A stretch of 56,492 bases of DNA from an uncultured Chlorobiales bacterium. GTDB lineage: Bacteria; Bacteroidota; Chlorobiia; Chlorobiales; Chlorobiaceae. The position numbers and the translations under genes are program-made. The notes below the pieces were generated by a model. That model did not search any database. It was not told the origin of the DNA and was given only the letters and a program-made list of their open reading frames with translations. Positions within the stretch are counted from its first letter, which is position 1, and the number at the start of each line of letters is the position of its first letter. Positions 39,161-47,339 of this stretch are shown piece by piece. The stretch spans positions 1-56,492 of the forward strand of contig CAIYTH010000025.1 of assembly GCA_903929135.1 (NCBI GenBank), written 5' to 3'.

Positions 39161-40489
39161 ATGAAGAGAAGCAACAGAAACGCAGCACTGGTCATCCTGG
39201 CAGCCGTCATGGCCGTAACCCGCCCATGCCTTGCGGCGGATGCCGGCGCAAACCCGGCGATGCAGATAACCCTCGACGAGGCTCTGCGCCTCACCAGGGA
39301 TCATAACCCGAGGGCGCTGCAGGCAGCCGAGGAGGTCAGGGCAGCGGAAGCGAAGGTTACCGAAAGCCGCAGCGGCTATTTCCCGCAGGTGTCGGCAAAG
39401 GCCGGCTACACCTATATCGACCCGGTGTCCGAGCTCAATTTCGGCGGGACCATGATGAAGTTCATGCCCAACAACAATTACGATGCGAAGTTCACGGCCG
39501 AAATGCTGCTTTTCGATTTCGGAAGGACGGGACGACAGGTGGATATCGCCCGCTCCGGGAAATACTCGGCGGGAATCAGGAGGGACCTGACCGTCCGTGA
39601 CCTCTCCCTCGCCACCGTAAGGACCTTCTATTCGGTGCTCTTCCTGCAGGAGGCCGTCAAGGTCCAGGATAAGGAGATCGCCGCCCTCGGCCAGAACCTC
39701 GACCATATGCAGAAGCGCTACCATGAAGGGGCCGCGACGCGTTTCGACATGCTGACGACCCAGGTAAGGCTTGCCTCTGCGGGCAACCGCAAAATCGACC
39801 TGCAGAACCAGCTCCAGAACCAGGAGATCACGCTCCGCCGGCTCTGCGGACTGACCGGTGACGCACCGCTCTCCCTGAAGGGGTCGTTCGATGTCGCCGC
39901 CGAAGATGCGGACACGGAGAAAATGACGGTAGCCGCCCTCGATCAGCGCCCCGAAATCGTGCTGTCCCGTGAAAATGCGCGTGCGGCGACGTTCAGAAAG
40001 TCGCTTGCCGCCAAAGAGGGCATGCCCAAAATCGTGGGTGCGGCATCATGGGGCACTGCCAACGGCTATCAGCCCGACATCAACGAAATGCGCACCAACC
40101 TGGCGGCCGGCGTGCAGTTGCAGGTCCCGATCTTCACCGGCTTCAGGACGAGCGCCTCGACCAGTGAAGCCACCGCAATGATGCATGCTGCAGAACAGGC
40201 GCGCATCGATACCGAGGAGCAGGCCAGGGCCGAGGTGAAGCAGTCGGTCAACTCGCTGCGCACGAGCCGCGAAAAAATAGAGACGACGGCACTCCAGGTA
40301 TCCCAGGCAGACCTTGCCGCCCAGCACGCCAGGGCCCGGCACCAGAACGGGCTCGGAACGACGCTGGACCTGCTCGATGCCGAATCTTCACTGGCCCAGG
40401 CGGAGCTTTCGCACCTGCAGGCCCGATACGAATATGTTCTCAACTCGTATGATGTCAGGCGCGCCTCCGGCGACCTCATCATCCATTAA
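39161..40489 (+). CDS. TolC-family outer membrane efflux protein
   Basis: A 442-residue protein with a signal peptide (hydrophobic AALVILAAVMAVT, cleavage near CLAADA). It has the two-repeat coiled-coil pattern of TolC: ITLDEALRLTRDHNPRALQA opens repeat 1, and EQARAEVKQSVNSLRTSREKI begins the second helical part. It forms the outer-membrane channel-tunnel of a tripartite pump. It leads the operon with uspA (14-base gap), emrA-like and emrB-like genes, and lies opposite the sigma-54 activator; its promoter carries a sigma-54 element. Confidence 0.93.
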   Translation: MKRSNRNAALVILAAVMAVTRPCLAADAGANPAMQITLDEALRLTRDHNPRALQAAEEVRAAEAKVTESRSGYFPQVSAKAGYTYIDPVSELNFGGTMMKFMPNNNYDAKFTAEMLLFDFGRTGRQVDIARSGKYSAGIRRDLTVRDLSLATVRTFYSVLFLQEAVKVQDKEIAALGQNLDHMQKRYHEGAATRFDMLTTQVRLASAGNRKIDLQNQLQNQEITLRRLCGLTGDAPLSLKGSFDVAAEDADTEKMTVAALDQRPEIVLSRENARAATFRKSLAAKEGMPKIVGAASWGTANGYQPDINEMRTNLAAGVQLQVPIFTGFRTSASTSEATAMMHAAEQARIDTEEQARAEVKQSVNSLRTSREKIETTALQVSQADLAAQHARARHQNGLGTTLDLLDAESSLAQAELSHLQARYEYVLNSYDVRRASGDLIIH

Positions 40490-40503
40490 CGGATACCGTT
40501 ACC

Positions 40504-40971
40504 ATGACCAAGACGACAACGACTTCGCTGAAGACCATACTCTGCCCGGTTGACTTCTCGCCGTCCTCGGAGAAGGCGCTGATCCATGCCGCCGAACGAT
40601 ACGCGCAACATGCGAATCTGGTCGTCCTCCACGTCGGCCATCCGGCATCCGGCGATCACGGGATGCTCCTGAAAGAGCAGCTGCATCACTTTTCACGGTT
40701 TTCGGACATGCTTTCTGCTTACGATTGCAACATCCGTTTCGCCGTCGAGTACGGATCGCCGGCCGAAGTCATCATCAGGTATGCGAAGAGCCACCATATC
40801 GACCTGATCGTACTCGGCTCACACGGGGCGAACAACATCCCCCGGCTGCTGGTGGGAAGCACGACCGAAACAGTCATGCGCCAGGCATCCTGCCAGGTGC
40901 TCGTGCTCAAATCCCCGGAGCGGGCCGATGCCGTCGCCGGTGTCACCCGGCAGAACAGTGCAGTTTTATAA
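40504..40971 (+). CDS. Universal stress protein (UspA family)
   Basis: A 155-residue UspA domain. ILCPVDFSPSSEKALIHAAE at the N-terminus and the ATP-binding signature G-x2-G-x9-G-(S/T) in GSHGANNIPRLLVGSTTETV classify it with ATP-binding Usps; VLVLKSPERA follows as the last strand. Function: stress-related nucleotide-binding protein. Here it lies between the TolC-like gene (14 bases) and the EmrA-like gene (22 bases), an unusual location inside an efflux operon. Confidence 0.94.
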   Translation: MTKTTTTSLKTILCPVDFSPSSEKALIHAAERYAQHANLVVLHVGHPASGDHGMLLKEQLHHFSRFSDMLSAYDCNIRFAVEYGSPAEVIIRYAKSHHIDLIVLGSHGANNIPRLLVGSTTETVMRQASCQVLVLKSPERADAVAGVTRQNSAVL

Positions 40972-40993
40972 AACCAACAACGATTGATCATCC

Positions 40994-41983
40994 ATGTCAG
41001 AACCGCAGCACCAGAGCAACGAAGCAAAGAAGGGCCCTAAAGCGGCCGGCACTCCGGGGGCCCGTATCCGTATTGCCATATTCGGCGTCCTGCTGGCCGT
41101 GGGCCTCGTCTGGGGAGGAGTGAAGCTGTTCCACTCGTTCAGCTATGTCGAAACCGATAACGCTCAGATCGAAGGCGATGTCTTCCCGGTCATACCGCGA
41201 GTGGCAGGCAAAGTGATCGAGGTATCGGCGAAGGACAACCAGACCGTCGCGAAAGGCGATACGCTCTTCAAGCTCGATCCGGCCGACTTCGAGATCCGCC
41301 GCAACATTGCGGAGGCTGCCCTCACCAATGCGAGAGCGGCCGTTTCGGCCGCCAGGGCGCAGATCAGCGCCGCAGGAGCCACACAAACGAAGCTCGACGC
41401 TGACCTTCGCCGGAGCCGCAACCTGCAGCGCCAGGACGTCATTTCACAGGCCGAACTGGACGCCGTGACCGCGGGTGCGACGGCCTCCTCGGCCCAGCAT
41501 GCCGCTGCCGGCGACCAGTACGAAGCCGCCCTCGCCCAGGTCAAGCTTCGCGAAGCCGAACTGAAGAACGCCGAACTCCAGCTCTCCTGGACGACCGTCA
41601 CGGCGCCGTCAGCCGGCCGGGTTTCGAAAAAGAACGTGGAACCGGGCCAGTACGTCACGCCAGGCCAGCAGCTCATCGCGATCGTCGGCAGCGGCGACCT
41701 CTGGCTCGTGGCGAATTTCAAGGAGACGCAGCTCGAGCACATGCGCCCCGGCCAGCCGGTCACGATCCATGTGGACGCCTTCCCCGGCAAGGAGTTCAAA
41801 GGCCATGTCGAATCGATCTCCGCAGGTACGGGGGCTCACTTCACCCTCCTGCCTCCCGACAATGCCAGCGGCAATTTCGTGAAGGTGACCCAGCGTGTGC
41901 CGGTCAAGATCGTGTTCGACAAACGCCCCGCCGAGCCTCTTGCCGCCGGCATGAATGTCATCGCCGAAGTCAAAGTCAAATAG
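40994..41983 (+). CDS. emrA: EmrA/HlyD-family membrane fusion protein
   Basis: A 329-residue periplasmic adaptor. One N-terminal membrane helix (about 30-50, IAIFGVLLAVGLVWGGVKLF) is followed by the lipoyl-like motif YVETDNAQIEGDVFPVIPRV, an alpha-hairpin rich in Ala and Gln (about 85-170), and the second lipoyl half TTVTAPSAGRVSKKNVEPGQ. It links inner-membrane transporter to outer-membrane channel. Proteins with TDNA(Q/Y) and a matching 14-TM partner are the EmrA type. The transporter gene starts 4 bases after its stop. Confidence 0.94.
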   Translation: MSEPQHQSNEAKKGPKAAGTPGARIRIAIFGVLLAVGLVWGGVKLFHSFSYVETDNAQIEGDVFPVIPRVAGKVIEVSAKDNQTVAKGDTLFKLDPADFEIRRNIAEAALTNARAAVSAARAQISAAGATQTKLDADLRRSRNLQRQDVISQAELDAVTAGATASSAQHAAAGDQYEAALAQVKLREAELKNAELQLSWTTVTAPSAGRVSKKNVEPGQYVTPGQQLIAIVGSGDLWLVANFKETQLEHMRPGQPVTIHVDAFPGKEFKGHVESISAGTGAHFTLLPPDNASGNFVKVTQRVPVKIVFDKRPAEPLAAGMNVIAEVKVK

Positions 41984-41987
41984 CAAC

Positions 41988-43607
41988 ATGGCTGCATCAG
42001 TGACAGAAGTAAAAGGAACCATCACCGACCCGAACCACCAGCTTCCGGCCCACACCTACGAAACCGGAATCAAGAAGGTGATCATCACGGTGACGGTCAT
42101 CATCGCGGCCATGCTTGAACTGATCGACACCACGATCGTCAACGTGGCTCTGAACCATATCAGCGGAAACCTCGGCGCAAGCATCGAGGATGTCTCCTGG
42201 GTGGTGACCAGCTATGCCATCGCCAACGTGATCGTCATTCCGCTCTCGGGCTTCCTCGGCAACCTGCTGGGCCGCCGGAACTACTTCGTCGGCTCGATCC
42301 TGCTGTTCACCCTGGCCTCGCTCTTCTGCGGCCTGTCGACGAACATCTGGATGCTGGTGATCTTCCGGTTCTTCCAGGGTCTCGGAGGCGGAGCGCTCCT
42401 GCCGACCTCCCAGGCCATACTCTACGAAACCTTCAGGCCCGAAGAGCGCGGCACGGCCACAGGCATCTTTTCGATGGGCCTGGTGCTCGGCCCGACCTTC
42501 GGGCCCCTGCTCGGAGGCTACCTTGTCGATTACTTCTCATGGGAGTGGTGCTTCTTCGTCAATATCCCTGTCGGTCTGATGGCTGCGTGGGCGGCGCTCA
42601 CTTTCGTCAAGGAGCCGAAGGTGAGGCAGGCCATCCAGAAGATCGACTGGGCCGGTATCGCCCTTCTCTCCGTGGGCATCGGATCGCTGCAGTTCATCCT
42701 TGAACGTGGCGAGTCCAAAGACTGGTTCCAGACGCCCTATATCACCTTCTTCACGCTCGTCGCCGTCGTCTCGCTGGTGCTTTTCGTCTTGCAGGAGCTG
42801 CGTTCCGACCATCCGGCCGTTGACCTGAGCGTACTCGGGCGAAGCAAGAATCTGGCCATTGCGGCCGTGCTGACCTTCGTCGTCGGCTACGGGTTGTACG
42901 GTTCGCTCTTCGTCTTTCCTGTATTCGTGCAGAGGTTGCTCGGATTTACCGCCCTGCTGACGGGCGAGGTGCTCTTTCCCAGCGCATTGCTCACCGGGAT
43001 CATCTCGATACCGCTGGGCATCGCCATGCAGCGGGGCGTATCCCCCAAGCTGCTCATGGCCATCGGGATGAGCGCGTTCATGTTCTTCTGCTGGCAGCTT
43101 GGCCAGCAGACCCTTCAGTCCGGCTCAGAGAACTTTTTCTGGGTCCTGCTGCTGCGCGGCCTGGCCCTCGGATTCATCTTCATCCCGGTCACCATGCTCG
43201 CCGTCACCGGGCTGCACGGCAAGGACATCGGCCAGGCAACGGGCCTGAACAACATGGTGCGGCAGCTCGGCGGCTCCTTCGGGATCGCGATCACCAACAC
43301 TTATGTAGCCAAACGGGTTGCCGTGCACCGCACCGAAATCCTGAGCCACCTCTCGCCCTATGACCCTGCAGCCGCAATACGGATCGAGGGAATGAAACAG
43401 CTCCTGGGCACGAAGACCCTCTCGCCGGTAGAGGCGCAGAACTCCACCTGGAAGGCTCTCGAAGGCATCGTCACCTCCCAGAGTTACCACCTGGCCTACA
43501 TGGATGCGTTCATGCTGATCGCCACCCTTTTCCTGTGCTGCCTCCCGCTGCTCCTGTTCATCAGGATCGACAAATCCGAGAAACCAGACATCTCATCGGC
43601 CCATTGA
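41988..43607 (+). CDS. emrB: DHA2-family multidrug transporter (EmrB/QacA type)
   Basis: A 539-residue MFS protein with about 14 membrane helices. MLELIDTTIVNVALNHISG is the DHA2 opening motif, SFLGNLLGRR-type motif A is GFLGNLLGRRNYF, and PTFGPLLGGYLVDYFSWEWCFFVNIP is motif C region. It exports lipophilic compounds using the proton gradient. ATG 41988 is chosen, 4 bases after the adaptor's stop; the frame is open a little further upstream. It is the last gene of the operon and is followed by a terminator. Confidence 0.94.
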   Translation: MAASVTEVKGTITDPNHQLPAHTYETGIKKVIITVTVIIAAMLELIDTTIVNVALNHISGNLGASIEDVSWVVTSYAIANVIVIPLSGFLGNLLGRRNYFVGSILLFTLASLFCGLSTNIWMLVIFRFFQGLGGGALLPTSQAILYETFRPEERGTATGIFSMGLVLGPTFGPLLGGYLVDYFSWEWCFFVNIPVGLMAAWAALTFVKEPKVRQAIQKIDWAGIALLSVGIGSLQFILERGESKDWFQTPYITFFTLVAVVSLVLFVLQELRSDHPAVDLSVLGRSKNLAIAAVLTFVVGYGLYGSLFVFPVFVQRLLGFTALLTGEVLFPSALLTGIISIPLGIAMQRGVSPKLLMAIGMSAFMFFCWQLGQQTLQSGSENFFWVLLLRGLALGFIFIPVTMLAVTGLHGKDIGQATGLNNMVRQLGGSFGIAITNTYVAKRVAVHRTEILSHLSPYDPAAAIRIEGMKQLLGTKTLSPVEAQNSTWKALEGIVTSQSYHLAYMDAFMLIATLFLCCLPLLLFIRIDKSEKPDISSAH

Positions 43608-43641
43608 GCCGGGCCTGCCGATCGCAGGCAGGGAATAAGAG

Positions 43642-43667
43642 AAGCCGCAGGATCACTGCGGCTTTTT
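43642..43667 (+). terminator. Terminator after emrB-like gene
   Basis: AAGCCGCAG (43642-43650) pairs with CTGCGGCTT (43656-43664) around GATCA and is followed by TTT. Confidence 0.85.
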
Positions 43668-44213
43668 CGTTTCCTGGCGGTCGGGTTCGAACTCGAGCGA
43701 GGTCGAGTTCATGCAGTATCTCTTGCCCGTGGGAGGCGGACCGTCGTCGAAAAGGTGGCCGAGATGGGCGCCGCAACGGCCGCAGAGCACCTCATTCCTG
43801 ACCATCCCGAACGATGTATCCTTCCTGTAGACGACGCTGGCCGGACGCACCGTCTCAAAAAAACTCGGCCATCCGCAGGTGCTGGCGAATTTCGCATCGG
43901 ACCTGAAGAGGCGGTTGCCGCAGGCCGCGCAGAAATAGGTGCCGATCCCCTCGTAGTCCCAGTACTTGCCGGTAAAGGCCGTGTCGGTCGCACCGTGGCG
44001 CGCCACCTGGTAGAGATCCCGGGAAAGCACCGATTTCCAGACCTTGTCGGGAAGCTCGAGCTTCGTCGTGTCGCTCCTCGAATAGTAGGGGTTTGCCGGA
44101 TGGCTCGCGTCTTGCATGGCTGAAGGGGTTCTTGCGGTCGGTTGATGCGTGCCGGCCCCGCAGGCGGATGCTGCCGCCGAAAGCATCAGGAGGAGAAGGG
44201 CCGCTCTTTTCAT
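43653..44213 (-). CDS. msrB: Peptide-methionine (R)-S-oxide reductase, lipoprotein
   Basis: A 186-residue MsrB with a lipoprotein signal (MKRAALLLLMLSAAASAC, Cys18). Zinc cysteines are Cys95/Cys98 (YFCAACGNR) and Cys144/Cys147 (LCGRCGAHLGHLFDDG); the catalytic Cys167 is in GKRYCMNSTSLEF and a candidate resolving Cys113 in CGWPSFF. It repairs methionine-R-sulfoxide in envelope proteins. Its end overlaps the terminator hairpin of the convergent emrB-like gene. The MFS gene lies 50 bases upstream on the same strand. Confidence 0.95.
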   Translation of the reverse strand: MKRAALLLLMLSAAASACGAGTHQPTARTPSAMQDASHPANPYYSRSDTTKLELPDKVWKSVLSRDLYQVARHGATDTAFTGKYWDYEGIGTYFCAACGNRLFRSDAKFASTCGWPSFFETVRPASVVYRKDTSFGMVRNEVLCGRCGAHLGHLFDDGPPPTGKRYCMNSTSLEFEPDRQETKKPQ

Positions 44214-44263
44214 GGTACCTGTCGTTTACAGGGTCAACGAACCGGCAGGCGAAAGGGTTCCCG

Positions 44264-45580
44264 TTACCCCCCCTCAGCAGCGCGGTAGGTGTCCCAGTCC
44301 TCCGATATCCTCTTTCGTGAACCGATGAGGAACATGGTCGCGACCAGCGTGACGGAGGCGGCGATACGGATGGCGACCGCAGTGCCCAGATGCTCCGCAA
44401 GGATGCCCATCTGGAGGTTGCCGACCGGCATCAACCCCATCAGCACCATCAGGTAAATGCTCATGACTCGGCCGCGGTAGCGATCCTCGACAAGGCGCTG
44501 CACGGTGGCCGTCATGGTGGCGAAGGCCGAAAGCATCCCGAAACCCGACACGTAGAGGAAAAACAGGGCCAGCGACACGTTGCCCGAAAAGGTGAATGCG
44601 ATCAGCGACAGCGAAAAGATGAGGATTCCGCCGATGACCAGGGTGCTGCTTTTTATCCGGTCGCTCGACATCGACACGAAGAAGGTCGCGGTCAGCGAAC
44701 CCATGCCGAACGCCGAATAGAGCGTGCCCATGCCCGACGCGCCAAGCCCGAAGGTCTGCTTGGCCACCACCGGCAGCATGGCCATGAAGGACCAGCCGAA
44801 GATCGAGACTGCCGCGACGAAGAGCACGATGGTCCGGATGAGCGGATGACGCCAGGTATAGGCGATGCCGGCGCGGATCGAACGCAGCGCCGGTTCGTCG
44901 GCGGGTTTAGGCGGAGCCGCAGCGGTCGAAATGGCAAGCAGGGCGATGATAACGGCGACATAACTCAGGCCGTTGGCCATGAATGCCCCGCCGGTGCCGA
45001 TCCAGCTGATCATGAGCCCGGCGATGGCCGGCCCGATGACCCTCGATGCATTGAAGATGGCCGAGTTGAGCGCCACGGCCGAATGGAGCTGGCTTCGGTC
45101 GACCATTTCGCTCAGGAAGGCCTGAATGGCCGGTGTCGCGACCGCGCCGACGCAGCCGAGAAGGAAGGCCAGCACGAGGATGACCGGGAGGGAGATGGCA
45201 TGGGTAAGGGTGAACGTCCCGAGGATGAGGGCCAGAGCCATGGAGAGGGACTGGGTCCAGAGGAGGATGACCTTGCGGGGATAGCGGTCCACGATCACGC
45301 CGCCGATGAGCGACAGGAAAAGGGTAGGAACGGTCGAGGTGGCAGCGGTGACGCCCACCCAGAAGGCCGATCCGGTCATTTCGAGCACCAGCCACCCTTG
45401 TGCGACCATCTGGAGCCAGGTACCGATCATCGAGACGATCTGACCGATGAAATAGAGCCGGAAGTTCCTGCTCCCGAATGCCGGGAAGGCCGAGTGGAGC
45501 TTTGCTTTCATGCCCCGGGGCTGCCCGTCGTCAGCTATGGCTTGCGTGTCGTCGGAAGGTTCTTCGGCTTCTGCACTCAT
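44264..45580 (-). CDS. MFS transporter (EntS-like, MFS_3 group)
   Basis: A 438-residue permease with about twelve membrane helices after a polar, acidic N-terminal stretch of some 30 residues. FRLYFIGQIVSMIGTWLQMVAQGWLVLEM is the opening helix typical of the EntS/DUF894 group, with the motif A-like loop GGVIVDRYPRKVILL and a second-half LVEDRYRGRVMSIYLMV. Such carriers export siderophores, drugs or metabolites; none is indicated by neighbours. It sits just upstream of msrB on the same strand, possibly cotranscribed. Confidence 0.9.
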   Translation of the reverse strand: MSAEAEEPSDDTQAIADDGQPRGMKAKLHSAFPAFGSRNFRLYFIGQIVSMIGTWLQMVAQGWLVLEMTGSAFWVGVTAATSTVPTLFLSLIGGVIVDRYPRKVILLWTQSLSMALALILGTFTLTHAISLPVILVLAFLLGCVGAVATPAIQAFLSEMVDRSQLHSAVALNSAIFNASRVIGPAIAGLMISWIGTGGAFMANGLSYVAVIIALLAISTAAAPPKPADEPALRSIRAGIAYTWRHPLIRTIVLFVAAVSIFGWSFMAMLPVVAKQTFGLGASGMGTLYSAFGMGSLTATFFVSMSSDRIKSSTLVIGGILIFSLSLIAFTFSGNVSLALFFLYVSGFGMLSAFATMTATVQRLVEDRYRGRVMSIYLMVLMGLMPVGNLQMGILAEHLGTAVAIRIAASVTLVATMFLIGSRKRISEDWDTYRAAEGG

Positions 45581-45872
45581 TGGTCGTCGTCATCGTTCGT
45601 GTCCTGAAATACCCTGCTGCTGAAAAGGTATGAAAATCGATCGGATTTCATACAACAACTGCAACGGCGGCCGGATAATTGCCTTCCGCCCGGGGAAAGG
45701 TCTCGGCGGCAAGGCCTCCGCAGTACCCGGCAGGATGAAAACTGACAGAAATGAACATTATTAACGGTAAATTGGAGTCCGGTTTACGGATTTTTCTCAT
45801 GCCCCGGCACCTGAATCGTCCGGGAACCGTGTTCTTCAACTTTAACAACACAATGAGAAAGGAGTACTTCCG

Positions 45873-46418
45873 ATGAATGTAGTCAATCCGGAAGCAATCG
45901 GGGTTTTCGGCCTTATGATGACCGTATGGGTATTCGGAGTGGAGCAGCTCGGGTTCGGGCTGAACAAGGAGACCGACCATGCCAAACTCGGCAGGAGCCT
46001 CGCGCATGTCGCCCTGTGGTTCGGCGGCGTCGCGCAGCTCTTCACGGCCGCCTGCCTGTATCTGTTCGATGTGGGCATGCCTCCCGAAGCCCGTGTCTAC
46101 ATCGGCACCATCTTCGCAACCTACGGGCTCTTCTGGGTCGTGGTGGCAATGCACTTCTACAATCCCGGCGACAAGAAGGTCTACGCTCATTTCTTTCTCG
46201 GCATCTGCTTCATGACCGCACTCTTCAGCTACAAGGCCATCATGCTCGGCAAGATATGGCCACTGGGCACCGTCCTGCTCCTGATCAACGCACTGACCAT
46301 CCTGCTGCCCGTAACCTGGTACAAGCACAACACGGTCATCACGAAGATCTGCGGCGCGCTGAACGTGGCCATCGGCGTCTGCGCCCTCCCGCTGCTGTTG
46401 CACTCGCTCGGCATCTGA
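45873..46418 (+). CDS. Small membrane transporter (GPR1/FUN34/YaaH or AmiS/UreI-like)
   Basis: A 181-residue protein with six hydrophobic segments. It opens MNVVNPEAIGVFGLMMTVW, close to the NPAPLGL motif of the YaaH/SatP acetate transporters, and contains ATYGLFWVVVAMHFYNPGD, also compatible with the AmiS/UreI channel group of similar size. Acetate is assimilated by green sulfur bacteria, so acetate uptake is a reasonable guess, but a urea/amide channel cannot be excluded. AAAGGAG stands 8 bases before ATG 45873. It is a single-gene unit followed by a hairpin. Confidence 0.75.
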   Translation: MNVVNPEAIGVFGLMMTVWVFGVEQLGFGLNKETDHAKLGRSLAHVALWFGGVAQLFTAACLYLFDVGMPPEARVYIGTIFATYGLFWVVVAMHFYNPGDKKVYAHFFLGICFMTALFSYKAIMLGKIWPLGTVLLLINALTILLPVTWYKHNTVITKICGALNVAIGVCALPLLLHSLGI

Positions 46419-46438
46419 CCACACAGCCGGAGCCGTCT

Positions 46439-46464
46439 GCCTTCCCGGGATCTGCCGGGAAGGC
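46439..46464 (+). terminator. Hairpin after the YaaH/AmiS-like gene
   Basis: GCCTTCCCGG (46439-46448) pairs with CCGGGAAGGC (46455-46464) around GATCTG; no clear U-tract. Confidence 0.55.
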
Positions 46465-46735
46465 CGTGGCTTCGGCGCCTGCACGGCGAATCGTCACCGC
46501 TCTCAAGCCCGCGACTCCTATTCACGCCTCCCCTCCCCGCCCGTTGCCGCTTGCGTTCTGACGGAACTTTCGTCACAATTCTCTTTCCGGACACCCTCGA
46601 CCCGGCCGGCCTGCAGGCCTGTCCTGCCCTCATTGCCGTCAGCCGCATCCCTGGGCCTTGAAGCCTTGACCCGGCATCTGAAAAAAAACGGAGAACTGTT
46701 TTCAGGTTCCATCGAAAACCCCTGTATTTCGGCAA

Positions 46736-46774
46736 GCATGGTTCCAGGCATTTCCGGCAATCACGGAACCATGC
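46736..46774. repeat. Inverted repeat GCATGGTTCC
   Basis: GCATGGTTCC (46736-46745) is mirrored by GGAACCATGC (46765-46774) with 19 bases between. Could be a protein-binding dyad or a hairpin; no flanking gene assigns it. Confidence 0.5.
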
Positions 46775-46904
46775 ATCAGTCCTGCCGCCTGTTGAAACGG
46801 TTTGACACGTGAGGGTCTCACTGCACCCGGGGAGCTCAATAATTCAAGAAAGTTGCTGCAGTACTCAGCTCAAGGGGTACAACATGACGCGTCCCGGAAG
46901 ATCT

Positions 46905-47339
46905 TCAATGCGACTGCGTCATCACACCGCTGGCCGCGACCAGAAGCACGACGACCTGCAGGATGGCAATCATCAGGAAAAGGTGGTTTTTCTCCCTGAA
47001 GAAGACGATCACAGCTGTGGCAAGGCACAGGATAGTCGCCATGGAGAGCATGACGACCGAGGCGTAGCTGACGGCATCTCCGTGCAGCAGGAGCGGGAGG
47101 CTCGCGAAACAGCTCCATCCGCTGAAAAGATGAAGTTTGGCCTGAAGCTCCGACGAACTGAGCTGCCAGTTGCCGGCGACCGTTTCGATCGGCACCGAAA
47201 GCGGCAGCAGCTGCATGATGTAGAGCAGATATCCTGCACCGATCACAAGCATGACCGCATGGGCAACGATGTCCAGCGTCTTTGCGTAGGCGAGCTGCAC
47301 CCTGTCGGCGTAGATCTTTTCCCCTTTCTTGTCCGTCAT
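46905..47339 (-). CDS. Small membrane protein linked to TauE/SafE (DUF1634-like)
   Basis: A 144-residue protein with four hydrophobic helices (KTLDIVAHAVMLVIGAGYLL, WSCFASLPLLL, ASVVMLSMATILCLATAVIV, LFLMIAILQVVVLLV) after a charged N-terminus. ATG 47339 overlaps the last codons of the TauE/SafE gene by 4 bases (ATGA), so translation is coupled. DUF1634 proteins of this size accompany TauE/SafE exporters in other prokaryotes; I cannot prove membership. Function unknown, probably an accessory part of sulfite or sulfonate export. Confidence 0.75.
   Translation of the reverse strand: MTDKKGEKIYADRVQLAYAKTLDIVAHAVMLVIGAGYLLYIMQLLPLSVPIETVAGNWQLSSSELQAKLHLFSGWSCFASLPLLLHGDAVSYASVVMLSMATILCLATAVIVFFREKNHLFLMIAILQVVVLLVAASGVMTQSH

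Larger units (their letters stand above)
46419..46904. other. Intergenic region with two hairpins
   Basis: About 490 bases without a supported gene. A 10-bp hairpin at 46439-46464 can end the transporter transcript; a perfect 10-bp inverted repeat lies at 46736-46774. No RNA gene was recognised. Confidence 0.55.
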
